Of a stretch of 64,000 nucleotides of DNA, positions 1-8,455 are shown one piece after another. Numbering within the stretch: position 1 is the stretch's first letter; every line of letters starts with the position of its first letter. The DNA is from an uncultured Granulosicoccaceae bacterium (GTDB lineage Bacteria; Pseudomonadota; Gammaproteobacteria; CALCKW01), in assembly GCA_937965695.1 (NCBI GenBank), contig CALCKW010000030.1:1-64000 (forward strand), written 5' to 3'. The position numbers were made by a program, and so were the translations under genes. The notes under the pieces were generated by a model, which was given only the letters and a program-made list of their open reading frames with translations, was not told where the DNA came from and made no database searches.

Positions 1-1622
1 ACAGCTTGTTCATAGCCGCGTTTAAAAGTCATCAAGTTGCCCGTTTTTGTCAACGCTCCTTCCGGGAACAAGCACACAACTTCACCGCGCTGCAGTGCGG
101 CACGTACATCAGCCAAACTCTTCTTGTAGTCACCTTCAGCAATTGGAATTGCACCACTGACTCTAAGAAATTGTTTAAGCAAAGGCTTGTTGTATATTTC
201 TGCAGCTACGACAAAGCGAATAGAGCGTGGGCAAGCCACCTGCACGATTGCCCAATCTATAAAGCTGATATGATTGCCTAATAGTAGCACTCCGCCTTCA
301 GCTGGGATGTTGCCAACACCGTTTACCTGCATGCGATAGCGCGTACCCAAGACCCACGCAACCACCAGCCGCAACATAGACTGCGGCAATCTGTAGATTG
401 TATAGAGAGCCCCGCCAAGAGCTGCCCAAAGCAGTACGTGAATTTGCCCCGTCGCAGTTAAACCAAGCGCTGACAAACCAGCGGATAGGGCTAAAAAACT
501 AAGCATTATCCAGTTGCCAATTAGGTTGTTGCTGGCTATGACTCTGCCACTTTCACCTTTGGGTGCATGGAACTGCATTAGAGAATTCAGCGGTACCAAG
601 TAAAGGCCACCGGCTAAACCTAATACAAAAAAGTTAAGCCCAATAGCCCAAGCACTGCTCAACCAAGGCATGACACCTATGCTCGCGGCGATTAGAACAG
701 CGCCTAGTGGAATATAACCCATCTCGATATGGCTATCGCTACGCCCTGCAAGCATGGATCCCAATGCTATACCAATGGCAGAGCACGCCATCAATGCCTG
801 TATGTGGAAAGTATTGTCCATACCCAACGCAGCTTCAGCGTGCGCTGGAAATACCACGAGCAACACTTGGCACAGCGCCCAAAAAACACCTAAACCGACA
901 ATAGAGAGCCAGATCACCTGACGATTCCAAACCGCAGCGACAGACTGCTTTAAATTTTTACCTTTTACATAGCCCTGCCAATCCCATAAGCGAGGCTCAG
1001 TCGGTTCGATATCTGGAAGTTGCCTTGCCATGAAGTATTCGATGATAGAGCCAATCACCAGCAAGACACCCAATGGCACCAAGGAGCGCAGCACATCGCC
1101 TTTTGTAGCGGCATCAGCGTCTAGGCGCGCTTCAAACATAAAGGAAAAAGCTAAGGTGCCCAGCAAGATTGCAACGGTTGTGGCCCCTTGCACCCAGCCA
1201 TTCGCTCGGCTCAGGCGTTCGCTGCCGACTAGCTCTCTGATATATCCGTATTTGGCTGGTGAATACAGTGCACTCTGTGTGGCCAAGACAAACGTCAGAA
1301 CAAACGCCGGCCAAAACAATCCCGCGGCATAACACAATGTGATGAGACTTGTGACAACAACAGCCGAAGCCGCAGCGACCCGCATCACTTTTGGTTTGGA
1401 AAATCGATCAGAGAGCCAAGAGGCTGGGGTAAAAAAGAGGATAAATGGCAGCAGAATCATTGCGTTCAGCACACCAGTCAAAATCACCTGTGCCTGGCCA
1501 TCGGTTGTATGAAACAGTGTATTTTGCACCACTATTTTATGACCGAGGTCGACAAAGGCGTTGATAAACGCCACGGCAACAAATGCCATAAAACTCAGTG
1601 GTAACTTAGTACTTTTTTCCAT
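1..1622 (-). CDS. aas: MFS transporter-PlsC acyltransferase fusion (Aas/LplT-like), truncated by window edge
   Basis: Reading starts at ATG 1622 and is still open at base 1, so the C-terminus is missing. About the first 400 residues form a 12-helix major-facilitator domain like the lysophospholipid flippase LplT. The region near 1-300 is a PlsC-type glycerophospholipid acyltransferase, with the catalytic HX4D motif (NHISFID) and a later LFPEG substrate motif. The family flips lysophospholipid across the inner membrane and re-acylates it. Many homologues carry a third, acyl-ACP ligase domain, which would lie beyond the window. The domain call is direct from motifs; the substrate is inferred from the family. 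Confidence 0.85.
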   Translation of the reverse strand, partial: MEKSTKLPLSFMAFVAVAFINAFVDLGHKIVVQNTLFHTTDGQAQVILTGVLNAMILLPFILFFTPASWLSDRFSKPKVMRVAAASAVVVTSLITLCYAAGLFWPAFVLTFVLATQSALYSPAKYGYIRELVGSERLSRANGWVQGATTVAILLGTLAFSFMFEARLDADAATKGDVLRSLVPLGVLLVIGSIIEYFMARQLPDIEPTEPRLWDWQGYVKGKNLKQSVAAVWNRQVIWLSIVGLGVFWALCQVLLVVFPAHAEAALGMDNTFHIQALMACSAIGIALGSMLAGRSDSHIEMGYIPLGAVLIAASIGVMPWLSSAWAIGLNFFVLGLAGGLYLVPLNSLMQFHAPKGESGRVIASNNLIGNWIMLSFLALSAGLSALGLTATGQIHVLLWAALGGALYTIYRLPQSMLRLVVAWVLGTRYRMQVNGVGNIPAEGGVLLLGNHISFIDWAIVQVACPRSIRFVVAAEIYNKPLLKQFLRVSGAIPIAEGDYKKSLADVRAALQRGEVVCLFPEGALTKTGNLMTFKRGYEQA

Positions 1623-1873
1623 CTCTCTTTCCAGCCTTTTCCGTTATTAGGCACGAGTATCGTTTAGCAATCTCACATTGGCGATATATTCCAGAATAGC
1701 AGCGTATATACGAATACTTAGTACTGTATTTCGATACTTTTAACTAATCTTATTGAGGAGCTACTTCAGAGCAGCCGCCGACCAAAGATCGCTAAGGCCA
1801 CAGCTATCGCGCTAGGCAAAGATTAACTATCGACCGGTGAGCCAATAATTTTGATGGAGAAAGAGCAAGATGT

Positions 1874-1898
1874 AGCAGGCGATTGATTCCTGCTTTTT
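1874..1898 (+). terminator. Rho-independent terminator-like hairpin with no assigned plus-strand gene
   Basis: AGCAGG, a 9-base loop and CCTGCT are followed by a T run. The orientation fits a plus-strand transcript, yet no plus-strand coding gene lies upstream in 1623-1873. The 6-bp stem is short, so this may be chance. Confidence 0.3.
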
Positions 1899-1935
1899 GA
1901 GAGGGGTAGACTGTAGCGATTCGGCTAAAGCCACT

Positions 1936-1964
1936 GAGGTTGGGTATAAATATACCCCAACCTC
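1936..1964 (-). terminator. Strong hairpin downstream of the redoxin gene
   Basis: GAGGTTGGG and TATA pair with TATA and CCCCAACCTC around a 2-base centre, with one extra C on one arm. It lies 20 bases past the stop of the minus-strand redoxin gene. There is no U run on either side, so termination or 3'-end protection is an inference. Confidence 0.45.
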
Positions 1965-1983
1965 TTAACTATGGGTGATCAGC

Positions 1984-2508
1984 TTAGCTTACTGTGCCTC
2001 TCGCGGGTTTGCCGTGCTCGATAGTAAACTCCATGCCATCGAGTAACTCTGCTAAATCTGGTCTGGCAGAGGGACCGTTTGAAATTGCGGCGATTTGCAC
2101 AGTACCATCGGGGCGCAAACAAAAAACAGCTGGCTCCGCAAAGCGACCATCTGCCTCGTCTGGAGTCAAGGGATCGCTGATGTACACACCTAAAGCCTGC
2201 ATTGAATCTTCACTAAGCTCGCTGTAGATCGGGAAGGTCCACGAAAACTCAGCAACATCAGCCTGTGCTTTGGCTCGGGAATCGGCAGAGACAACTGCAA
2301 TGTCAAAACCCGCGTCATGCCATGCTGATTGCATTTTCTCTAATCCGTTGAGGTACTTCTTGCAACGGCCACAGTGCTTACCACGGTAGACGACAACCAG
2401 CTGCCAGCGTCCCGATGCTTGTGCAAGTGTTTTTACTTCGCCAGAGTCTACAGACACGGCCGAAAATTCGGCTAACAGTTGACCCGCGGCTGGCTTTGAA
2501 AGGCTCAT
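1984..2508 (-). CDS. Peroxiredoxin-like (AhpC/TSA, redoxin) family protein
   Basis: A 174-residue thioredoxin-fold protein. The active-site stretch VVVYRGKHCGRCKKYL has a CxxC pair where AhpC/TSA-type proteins carry the reactive cysteine, followed by the family pattern DIAVVSADSR and FPIYSELS. Such proteins reduce peroxides or act as thiol-disulfide oxidoreductases in the cytosol; no signal peptide is visible. The start is placed at ATG 2508, preceded by AAGGA at good spacing; an in-frame ATG 27 bases upstream lacks this. It is transcribed in the same direction as the nitroreductase gene upstream, 68 bases away. The exact substrate is unknown. Confidence 0.8.
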   Translation of the reverse strand: MSLSKPAAGQLLAEFSAVSVDSGEVKTLAQASGRWQLVVVYRGKHCGRCKKYLNGLEKMQSAWHDAGFDIAVVSADSRAKAQADVAEFSWTFPIYSELSEDSMQALGVYISDPLTPDEADGRFAEPAVFCLRPDGTVQIAAISNGPSARPDLAELLDGMEFTIEHGKPARGTVS

Positions 2509-2576
2509 AGTGTTTCCTTGTTTATGAATACTCACATTTTAACGCGAATGCGCTTATTACGCATGGCAGTCTTAGA

Positions 2577-3245
2577 CTAATTAAAACTAGCGATATTCTC
2601 CAGAGAGAACTTTTGTATATCAGGCACAGTGACGCCATCCGCGGGATAACCTACAACCAACAGCAGCACAGCCCGTTCGTGGCTGGGCCGCTTGAGTATT
2701 TCTCCTAAAAATTTCATCGGACTAGGGGTATGAGTTAACGTAGCCAACCCCGCATTATGCAGTGCTGCGATCAGCATCCCTGTGGCGATCCCTACTGATT
2801 CGCTGGTGTAGTAATTTTTGTGTTTACTACCGTCTGCATCAAGAGTGAATTTTTTTAGAAAAATAGCAATAAGAGCTGGGGCAGTTTCCAAAAAAGGTTT
2901 GTTAGCATCGGTGCCCAATGGCGCCAAGGCCTGTAACCACTCCTCACTAGCGCGATGTTCATACAACTCACGCTCTTCAGCTTCCGCTGCAATGCGAATA
3001 CGTTGCTTAAGCTCAGCGTCTTGCACCACTGCAAAGTGCCAAGGCTGCATATTTGCACCACTAGGTGCGGAGCCTGCGGTACGTATAGCATCTTCTAACA
3101 CTTGCTGAGGCACAGCATCGGCAGAAAATTCTCGTACACTGCGGCGCTTGGCCATACGCTGATAAAAATCCTGCGCACGTTGGCACATCACTTCTTCATC
3201 TAAGCGTTGGTAGTCTAAGGAAATAAAGCTGTCGGCATTGGCCAA
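2577..3245 (-). CDS. Nitroreductase-fold flavoprotein, iodotyrosine-deiodinase-like
   Basis: A 222-residue FMN-dependent nitroreductase-family protein. RRSVREFS near residue 34 is the FMN-phosphate motif. The stretch from about residue 88 to 210 follows mammalian iodotyrosine deiodinase closely ([24 protein letters not shown]-like KRPSHE, VVGYPA, TVPD). The substrate-zwitterion triad of that enzyme (Glu-Tyr-Lys spaced 4 and 25) is matched by E91, Y95 and K116. This suggests reductive dehalogenation of halotyrosine-like phenols or a related reaction. The start is TTG 3245 with AGGGGA upstream; it almost abuts the stop of the thioesterase gene, so the two are probably cotranscribed. Confidence 0.85.
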   Translation of the reverse strand: MANADSFISLDYQRLDEEVMCQRAQDFYQRMAKRRSVREFSADAVPQQVLEDAIRTAGSAPSGANMQPWHFAVVQDAELKQRIRIAAEAEERELYEHRASEEWLQALAPLGTDANKPFLETAPALIAIFLKKFTLDADGSKHKNYYTSESVGIATGMLIAALHNAGLATLTHTPSPMKFLGEILKRPSHERAVLLLVVGYPADGVTVPDIQKFSLENIASFN

Positions 3246-3246
3246 A

Positions 3247-3660
3247 TCAATTCCCCTCGAAGAGTCTAATTTTTTCTATCATGGTCTGTGGCACATCTAC
3301 ACGCTTACCAGTAACAGCGTCCAACACGACTATCTCATGGTACTGAATCAATACCAGTCGTGAAAGAGCTTCACTAAAAAAATGAGATTTCAATTTTAGC
3401 CTATCGGATTTAATTTCATCTACTAACGTGCCAATACGTATTGTGTCTGGGTATACGACAGGGGCTATATACTTTAGTGATTGAAATCCCAGAATTGGAA
3501 CATGCACCGCATGCTCAAATAGCTCTGTATCGACAAAATACTCCATCCGCGCCGACTCTCCCCAACGCACATAAGAGGCATTGTTCACATGCCCCATCGC
3601 GTCCATTTCGCCCCACTGCACTTTGATCTCAATCTGGTGCCGAAAATCAACAAGCTCCAT
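3247..3660 (-). CDS. 4HBT/YbgC-like hotdog acyl-CoA thioesterase
   Basis: A 137-residue single hotdog domain. The N-terminal pattern [20 protein letters not shown] is the 4-hydroxybenzoyl-CoA thioesterase/YbgC active-site region; the D in [11 protein letters not shown] is the usual catalytic acid. It probably hydrolyses short or aromatic acyl-CoA thioesters in the cytosol. The length is normal for the family. It is first in a minus-strand unit with the deiodinase-like nitroreductase. A divergent promoter region (3661-3886) separates it from the SDR gene. The substrate cannot be read from sequence. Confidence 0.85.
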   Translation of the reverse strand: MELVDFRHQIEIKVQWGEMDAMGHVNNASYVRWGESARMEYFVDTELFEHAVHVPILGFQSLKYIAPVVYPDTIRIGTLVDEIKSDRLKLKSHFFSEALSRLVLIQYHEIVVLDAVTGKRVDVPQTMIEKIRLFEGN

Positions 3661-3886
3661 CTCTCCGCCTCTAGAAATTTGTATCTTCCAATAAGACAGT
3701 ATAAAGCTTTTGTGCTTTGTAGTCGTTTACAAGGGTCGTATTCATGCTGGCTATCCTATTCCTACACCTCTTCTCGATTCCCCCTTTGCTTGCCGTGGAT
3801 TTAATTGGGCAATCTTCAAATACTTAAGCTTCAGATCAGTTCCGTTTCCGATAGTTGGGTTGTGAATTTAATATCGGAATAAAAAG

Positions 3887-4669
3887 ATGAACGGAAAATT
3901 GATCTTGCTCACCGGTGCGACAGGCGGTATTGGCAAGGCTCTAGCTGAAAAGCTAGCAATTGAAGGTGCAACACTATGGCTAGTAGCTCGTAACCAAGAA
4001 AAACTCATAGAGCTTGAGACAAATTTATCAGGCACTCACCACGCAATTGTGGCCGACTTGAACACTACGGCCGGTCGACTACATGTGCTAAGCCGTATAA
4101 AAAGCCACGGAAAGCCGCTGGATATCCTCATAAATGCAGCAGGTATCAGTAAATTCGAGCTACTGGAAGACAGCCCTGACGCAAATATAGAACTCACCAT
4201 TCAAAGTAACTTGACCTCCCCAATACTGCTTACGCAGTTATTGCTATCTCAGATGAATCCACGGGGTGCTCGCATAGTCAATATTGGCTCTACGTTCGGC
4301 AACATCGGCTTCCCAGGTTATAGCGCTTACTGTGCATCAAAATTCGGGCTGAGAGGATTCTCGCAGGCACTGTCGAGAGAACTCGCTGATTCTTCTATAA
4401 AGGTTCAATACGTTGCCCCAAGAGCCACAAAGACGACAATGAATGCAGAGCACGTCAACAAAATGAATAAAGCTCTTGGGAACAGCGTCGATTCGCCTTC
4501 CTTTGTTGCAACCCAAATATACAGTGCCATGCTGAGCAAAGAACGATCAGTGTCTATAGGTTTCCAAGAGAAAATATTTGTTTTCTTGAACAATATAGCA
4601 AGCCCGGTAGTAGATTTAGCAATAAATTATAAGTTATCTCTAATCAAACAATTCGCCAAAGGAATATAG
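3887..4669 (+). CDS. Short-chain dehydrogenase/reductase
   Basis: A 260-residue classical SDR. The NAD(P)-binding motif TGATGGIG is near residue 10, NAAG near 86, and the catalytic Ser-Tyr-Lys set appears as IGS followed by YSAYCASK. The region after residue 190 is divergent and ends in a hydrophobic, basic segment that may touch the membrane. It resembles SDRs that act on acyl chains or lipids. It precedes the TPR-like gene by 4 bases, and both end at one terminator. The cluster downstream (oxygenase, acyl ligase) suggests a shared small-molecule pathway, but this is inference. Confidence 0.85.
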   Translation: MNGKLILLTGATGGIGKALAEKLAIEGATLWLVARNQEKLIELETNLSGTHHAIVADLNTTAGRLHVLSRIKSHGKPLDILINAAGISKFELLEDSPDANIELTIQSNLTSPILLTQLLLSQMNPRGARIVNIGSTFGNIGFPGYSAYCASKFGLRGFSQALSRELADSSIKVQYVAPRATKTTMNAEHVNKMNKALGNSVDSPSFVATQIYSAMLSKERSVSIGFQEKIFVFLNNIASPVVDLAINYKLSLIKQFAKGI

Positions 4670-4673
4670 CTCT

Positions 4674-5309
4674 ATGAAAAAAATAATCGCAACTGCCGCT
4701 ACTGTCTTAATACTCATGGTCAACCAATCACAGGCCAATACAGCAAGAAACGTACAGCAAGAGATCGCACATCAGTGGGAAGCCATAGAATTTTCTATGG
4801 ACAAAGCTAACAGAGTAGATGCTTACAAGGTACTGAGCCATGACGTGTCAATTGCCTTGCAAGAGAACACTGAAAACGACCCCGAACTGCTTACTTGGGC
4901 AGGCATTGTCAATGCTAGCTATGCCGGCTCCAAGGGTGGGTTAGGCGCACTTAAGCTAGTCAAACTTGCAAAAAAACAGCTTGAATCAGCCATTAGTCTT
5001 GATGCAGATGCCGCAAACGGTGGAGCGATGACAACACTGGGAACATTGTATGCTCAAGTCCCAGGTTGGCCGATATCGTTTGGAAACAAAGACAAAGCAA
5101 ACAGGCTACTTGAGGCCTCTGCAAATAAGCATCCATCAAGTCTTGTGGCTCAGTATTTCTACGGGAAATATCTCTACGATCAAAACAATCTAGCGCTAGC
5201 AAAACTAATATTTGAAAAAGCTAAAAAAATTCCGCCACGTGAGCAATCCCTCCGTTCCGACACTGCACGATTAAGTGAGATTTCCAAATTACTGGTTTCT
5301 ATGGAGTAG
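4674..5309 (+). CDS. Exported TPR-like protein of unknown function
   Basis: 211 residues. An N-terminal signal peptide (MKKIIATAATVLILMVNQSQA) predicts export to the periplasm. The mature part is alpha-helical with tetratricopeptide-like segments (LKLVKLAKKQLESAISLDADAANGGAMTTLGTLY and SSLVAQYFYGKYLYDQNNLALAKLIFEKA regions, residues about 95-185). It recalls TRAP-T component TatT-like proteins, which have the same GWPISFGN-like loop and repeat layout, but no TRAP transporter is nearby. It is the second gene of a two-gene unit with the SDR and is followed by a strong terminator. Confidence 0.75.
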   Translation: MKKIIATAATVLILMVNQSQANTARNVQQEIAHQWEAIEFSMDKANRVDAYKVLSHDVSIALQENTENDPELLTWAGIVNASYAGSKGGLGALKLVKLAKKQLESAISLDADAANGGAMTTLGTLYAQVPGWPISFGNKDKANRLLEASANKHPSSLVAQYFYGKYLYDQNNLALAKLIFEKAKKIPPREQSLRSDTARLSEISKLLVSME

Positions 5310-5348
5310 AATTTTTCTGATATAGCCAATTCTTGATTTCCCCCCTAC

Positions 5349-5378
5349 GACCAGCGCATACGCTGGTCTTTTTTTTTT
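5349..5378 (+). terminator. Intrinsic terminator after the SDR-TPR unit
   Basis: GACCAGCG, loop CATA and CGCTGGTC form a perfect 8-bp stem followed by ten T. It ends the SDR/TPR transcript and separates it from the five-gene operon that starts at 5468. Confidence 0.93.
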
Positions 5379-5403
5379 CATTGCTTTCTTTAAGTTACGG
5401 TTC

Positions 5404-5419
5404 TTCAGATTCAGTTCAG
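5404..5419 (+). promoter_or_regulatory. Three direct TTCAG repeats upstream of the oxygenase operon
   Basis: TTCAG occurs at 5404-5408, 5410-5414 and 5415-5419, about 50 bases before the first start codon of the operon. OmpR-family regulators bind short direct repeats, and the operon encodes one. Binding is only an inference, and the repeat spacing (6 and 5) is not the usual 10-11 bp. Confidence 0.25.
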
Positions 5420-5467
5420 CATACAGGTCGATAGTAAAGCCAAGACTTAACGAACGGAGACATCCAA

Positions 5468-6340
5468 ATGAAGAAGCAATCCAGCTGCATCATCGAAGCA
5501 AGTTCTAAAACTGAATCAATGAACAATCCCGCTCTCACAGAACGCGTCGCAGAGACCATGTCGCTAAACGGATACTGTTTACTCAGGGGCTATGATGTGG
5601 ACCTACAAAAATTTAGCCAGTTGGTGCAGTCACATTGCTCCACCGTTACATTTGATCCGGCAAGAAGTACAAGCGAACAGTCGATACAGAAGGTCGACGC
5701 GGGCTCAGAGGCCATTGGCTTACACGTCGAAAACGGAAATACTCCACGTATTCCACAGCTTGTTGCATTCTATTGTGCAGCTGCCGCTCGTAAAGGCTCG
5801 CAAACTACGCTCTGCGACGGAGCAACATTTTTAGACAATCTTGATCCTTCAATAAAAGCGCTGTTAGACCAACCTGTATCCGTAAGCCGCAGGCTAGATG
5901 AACATCATTGGAAAGCCTACCTAGTTAACGAACACCCTGCTCTTTCTCAACCAGAGCAAGTCACTGAGCAGCACTTAAGGGAGATGTTGCAGGCTTATCC
6001 AGGTCAAGAAGCGGAGTTAAACCGAGATGGCTCTTTAGACTATAGCGTCATGATTAGCCCCCTTATGAAAAGCCAGATATCCAATCGAGCTGCCTTTGCC
6101 AATGCTCTGTTGGGTCCTTCTTTCAACTATCAAAAGCCAAGCTACACCTTTAGCGATGGAAGTACAGTCACTGAAGAATTAAAAAGCTTTTTGGCATCAG
6201 AGGCTGAAAAACACACGATCGAGATTGATTGGCAGGACGGTGACATAGCACTGATCGACAACCACCGAGTAATGCACGGACGCCGAGCGATATCTGATAC
6301 AGAGAGACGGAAACTCTTCATCGGTATGGGGGATTTCTGA
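5468..6340 (+). CDS. TauD/TfdA-family Fe(II)/2-oxoglutarate-dependent oxygenase
   Basis: 290 residues. The jelly-roll oxygenase signature is present: LHVENG supplies the HxE of the iron facial triad near residue 106, and NHRVMHGR near residue 267 supplies the distal His and the Arg that holds 2-oxoglutarate. HxE in place of HxD, with ENGNTPRIP after it, is like SyrP/PvcB-type biosynthetic oxygenases rather than taurine dioxygenase. It probably hydroxylates or desaturates a small molecule. The start has GGAG about ten bases upstream. The stop overlaps the next start by one base (TGATG), indicating translational coupling. Confidence 0.85.
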   Translation: MKKQSSCIIEASSKTESMNNPALTERVAETMSLNGYCLLRGYDVDLQKFSQLVQSHCSTVTFDPARSTSEQSIQKVDAGSEAIGLHVENGNTPRIPQLVAFYCAAAARKGSQTTLCDGATFLDNLDPSIKALLDQPVSVSRRLDEHHWKAYLVNEHPALSQPEQVTEQHLREMLQAYPGQEAELNRDGSLDYSVMISPLMKSQISNRAAFANALLGPSFNYQKPSYTFSDGSTVTEELKSFLASEAEKHTIEIDWQDGDIALIDNHRVMHGRRAISDTERRKLFIGMGDF

Positions 6341-6972
6341 TGAATTACTGCAGCAATCACGAAGAATCTAAGACAGCCGAAACATCGAAAGGCCCTACTC
6401 TTGATTCGGTCTCAATAGCCATTTCAGAAAAATATCACTCCCATTTCGGCGCCAATATCCAGTGCCAATACCGAGAGCTGATCGTGGTGACGGACACGGA
6501 TCATAAAGAACTGCTATCTGCCGTGGGTTACCGAAAACCCGATAGCGATTTTTTTCTGGAAAATTATTTGAACCGATCCGCTGAATGCTACATGAGTGAA
6601 ATATACAAAGAAGAGATAAGTCGTGAGCACCTTGTCGAAATTGGTAACTTCATCGGAAACAACGGCAAAGCGGCTTACACGTTGATGCACAAGCTTTCAG
6701 GCCACTTGGCTAAAGAAGGCTACCAGCATTTGCTTTTAACTTGCACTCGACAGCTGAAGCGTACTTTCCAAGGATTACCTTTCCATGTGCTCGCTAAAGC
6801 GAACCGTGAAGATGTTCCAAAAGGCGACCACTGGGGAAGTTACTACCAGCAGAAACCAGAAGTGATCACGGGTCGACTCAGTGATTACGACAGGCGTTAT
6901 TCCAAGTACTCAAGTTCTAAGGCATTTGTATGCCATCACATTAACCAATACGGAGAAACTCATGTTATTTAA
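6340..6972 (+). CDS. Thermostable-hemolysin-family protein (PF12261 type)
   Basis: 210 residues, no signal peptide. The family landmarks FLENYL (72-77), VEIGNF (99-104), a LLLTCTRQLKRTF strand-helix (131-143) and WGSYYQQKPEV (165-175) are all present. The family was named from Vibrio delta-VPH but its chemistry is unsettled. The E-x-GNF motif followed by a helix recalls GNAT/LuxI-type acyltransferases, so an acyl-transfer role fits the neighbouring acyl ligase; this is inference. The gene overlaps the oxygenase by 1 base and the ligase by 11, so it is in the same operon. Confidence 0.8.
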   Translation: MNYCSNHEESKTAETSKGPTLDSVSIAISEKYHSHFGANIQCQYRELIVVTDTDHKELLSAVGYRKPDSDFFLENYLNRSAECYMSEIYKEEISREHLVEIGNFIGNNGKAAYTLMHKLSGHLAKEGYQHLLLTCTRQLKRTFQGLPFHVLAKANREDVPKGDHWGSYYQQKPEVITGRLSDYDRRYSKYSSSKAFVCHHINQYGETHVI

Positions 6973-8455
6973 AACCGATCTGATGCGGGCCGTCTCGCGG
7001 CGGGACAGTGATGCTTTGGTACTAAGTAATGGCGAAGGCTTGCAATTATTTCCATCTGAAGTAGAAGGTGCCGTTCTGAGATTTAGCGCCATTTTAGAAT
7101 CGCTAGAGGCAAACGGCATCGCAATCTCTATGGACAACTCTCCTGCCTGGGTAGTCGTCGACCTTGCGGCGCTAGAGAGCGGAATATGGACGCTTCCCTT
7201 ACCTCCATTTTTTAATAGTGCTCAACGACAGAACGCATTGGACAATAGTGCTTGTGAATTTTTGATAACTGACACTATGCCAGAGAACAAAAAATACAAA
7301 TTGGCCACGGAAGTCGCAGGGAGCACTCTTTACATTACTGAAACATATAGCCAAAAGGAAAGCGCTTCAGTACAACCAAAGACAGCGAAGGTCACCTTCA
7401 CTTCTGGATCAACAGGTAACCCCAAGGGGCTTTGCCTGTCTCTACAGAACATGAGTTCTACAGCTCTTGCCGTGGCAGAAAAAATAGGCGAGCTAGAAGT
7501 CAAAAATCACGTCTCCGTGCTGCCGCTCGCGGTACTGCTCGAAAATGTAGCTGGGGTCTATGCGGCCCTTCTGGCAGGTGTTCCTTGCATAGTGCCCTCG
7601 CTACGCATTTCTGGTATGGCAGCTCAGCCAACGCCTAACTGCAGCACACTGTTCAGCCTTCTATCAAACCACAACTCACACAGTTGTATTCTAGTTCCGG
7701 AACTGCTTAAGGGACTTTGCGAAGTAGCTTTGAAAGGTAAAGACGTCACTACTTTAGACAGTCGATTTCTCGCTGTGGGCGGAGCAAGGGTTGGAGAAGG
7801 TCTTTTACGATTGGCGCATTCATACCAACTGCCTGTGTACGAAGGATACGGATTGAGTGAAGCGTGCTCTGTCATCTCCCTAAACACACCTAGCAAAAAT
7901 AAAGTAGGAAGTGCCGGCAAATTACTCCACCATCAACAAGTGACAATATCTGAGGACGGAGAGCTAATCCTCAAGCAACCTGGTTTTTTGGGATACTGTG
8001 GTTCAGACAAGCCAGCTCCTAATGTTCTTGCCACAGGAGATATTTGCAGTATCGACAACGACGGTTATCTGCACGTAGTGGGCCGAAAGAAAAATACGCT
8101 CATCACAAGTATGGGCAGAAACGTATCACCAGAATGGATAGAGAGTGAATTACTTGCTGAGCCTGCGTTATTACAAGTATTGGTGCGCTGCGATAACGAC
8201 GACCAGCTAGTTGCCTTAGTTTTTAGTACCCAAGACGACGAAACGGTATCCGAGAATATTGCATGTGCCAACAATAGGCTGCCAAGTTACGCCCAAGTCC
8301 TCCAATGGTCGCGAGTGCACCCTTTTACCCAGCCCGAGGGTACATTAACTGGGAATGGCAAAACAAGGAGAGACGCTATAGATAAGCTGTACCCTGACTT
8401 TGCAAGCTATAATCAAGTGAACTCAAATGGCAAGTATGTATGCTCAGTATTTTGA
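6962..8455 (+). CDS. AMP-dependent acyl-CoA synthetase/ligase (ANL superfamily)
   Basis: 497 residues from ATG 6962, which has GGAG upstream; an earlier in-frame start at 6881 lies deep inside the preceding gene. ANL motifs are visible: the P-loop TFTSGSTGNPKG near residue 145, YEGYGLSEACSV near 295, GDICSIDNDGYLHVVGRKKN near 360, and the C-terminal catalytic region with GNGKTRRD near 470. It activates a carboxylic acid, probably a fatty acid, as acyl-AMP. It is shorter than the roughly 550-residue long-chain acyl-CoA synthetases, with a compact N-terminus. The operon suggests it feeds the hemolysin-family protein. Confidence 0.88.
   Translation: MLFKTDLMRAVSRRDSDALVLSNGEGLQLFPSEVEGAVLRFSAILESLEANGIAISMDNSPAWVVVDLAALESGIWTLPLPPFFNSAQRQNALDNSACEFLITDTMPENKKYKLATEVAGSTLYITETYSQKESASVQPKTAKVTFTSGSTGNPKGLCLSLQNMSSTALAVAEKIGELEVKNHVSVLPLAVLLENVAGVYAALLAGVPCIVPSLRISGMAAQPTPNCSTLFSLLSNHNSHSCILVPELLKGLCEVALKGKDVTTLDSRFLAVGGARVGEGLLRLAHSYQLPVYEGYGLSEACSVISLNTPSKNKVGSAGKLLHHQQVTISEDGELILKQPGFLGYCGSDKPAPNVLATGDICSIDNDGYLHVVGRKKNTLITSMGRNVSPEWIESELLAEPALLQVLVRCDNDDQLVALVFSTQDDETVSENIACANNRLPSYAQVLQWSRVHPFTQPEGTLTGNGKTRRDAIDKLYPDFASYNQVNSNGKYVCSVF

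Larger units (their letters stand above)
1623..1983. other. Intergenic region with two hairpins and an imperfect inverted repeat
   Basis: No convincing gene was found. It holds the promoter region of the MFS-PlsC gene, with an imperfect inverted repeat at 1711-1733 (arms CGAATAC and GTATTTCG), a plus-strand terminator-like hairpin at 1874-1898 and a strong hairpin at 1936-1964 downstream of the redoxin gene. The repeat could be an operator, but no regulator gene is adjacent. Confidence 0.4.

Noticed and set aside
6340..6972. Secreted pore-forming toxin
   Set aside because: The hemolysin label is a family name only; there is no signal peptide and the operon context is biosynthetic.
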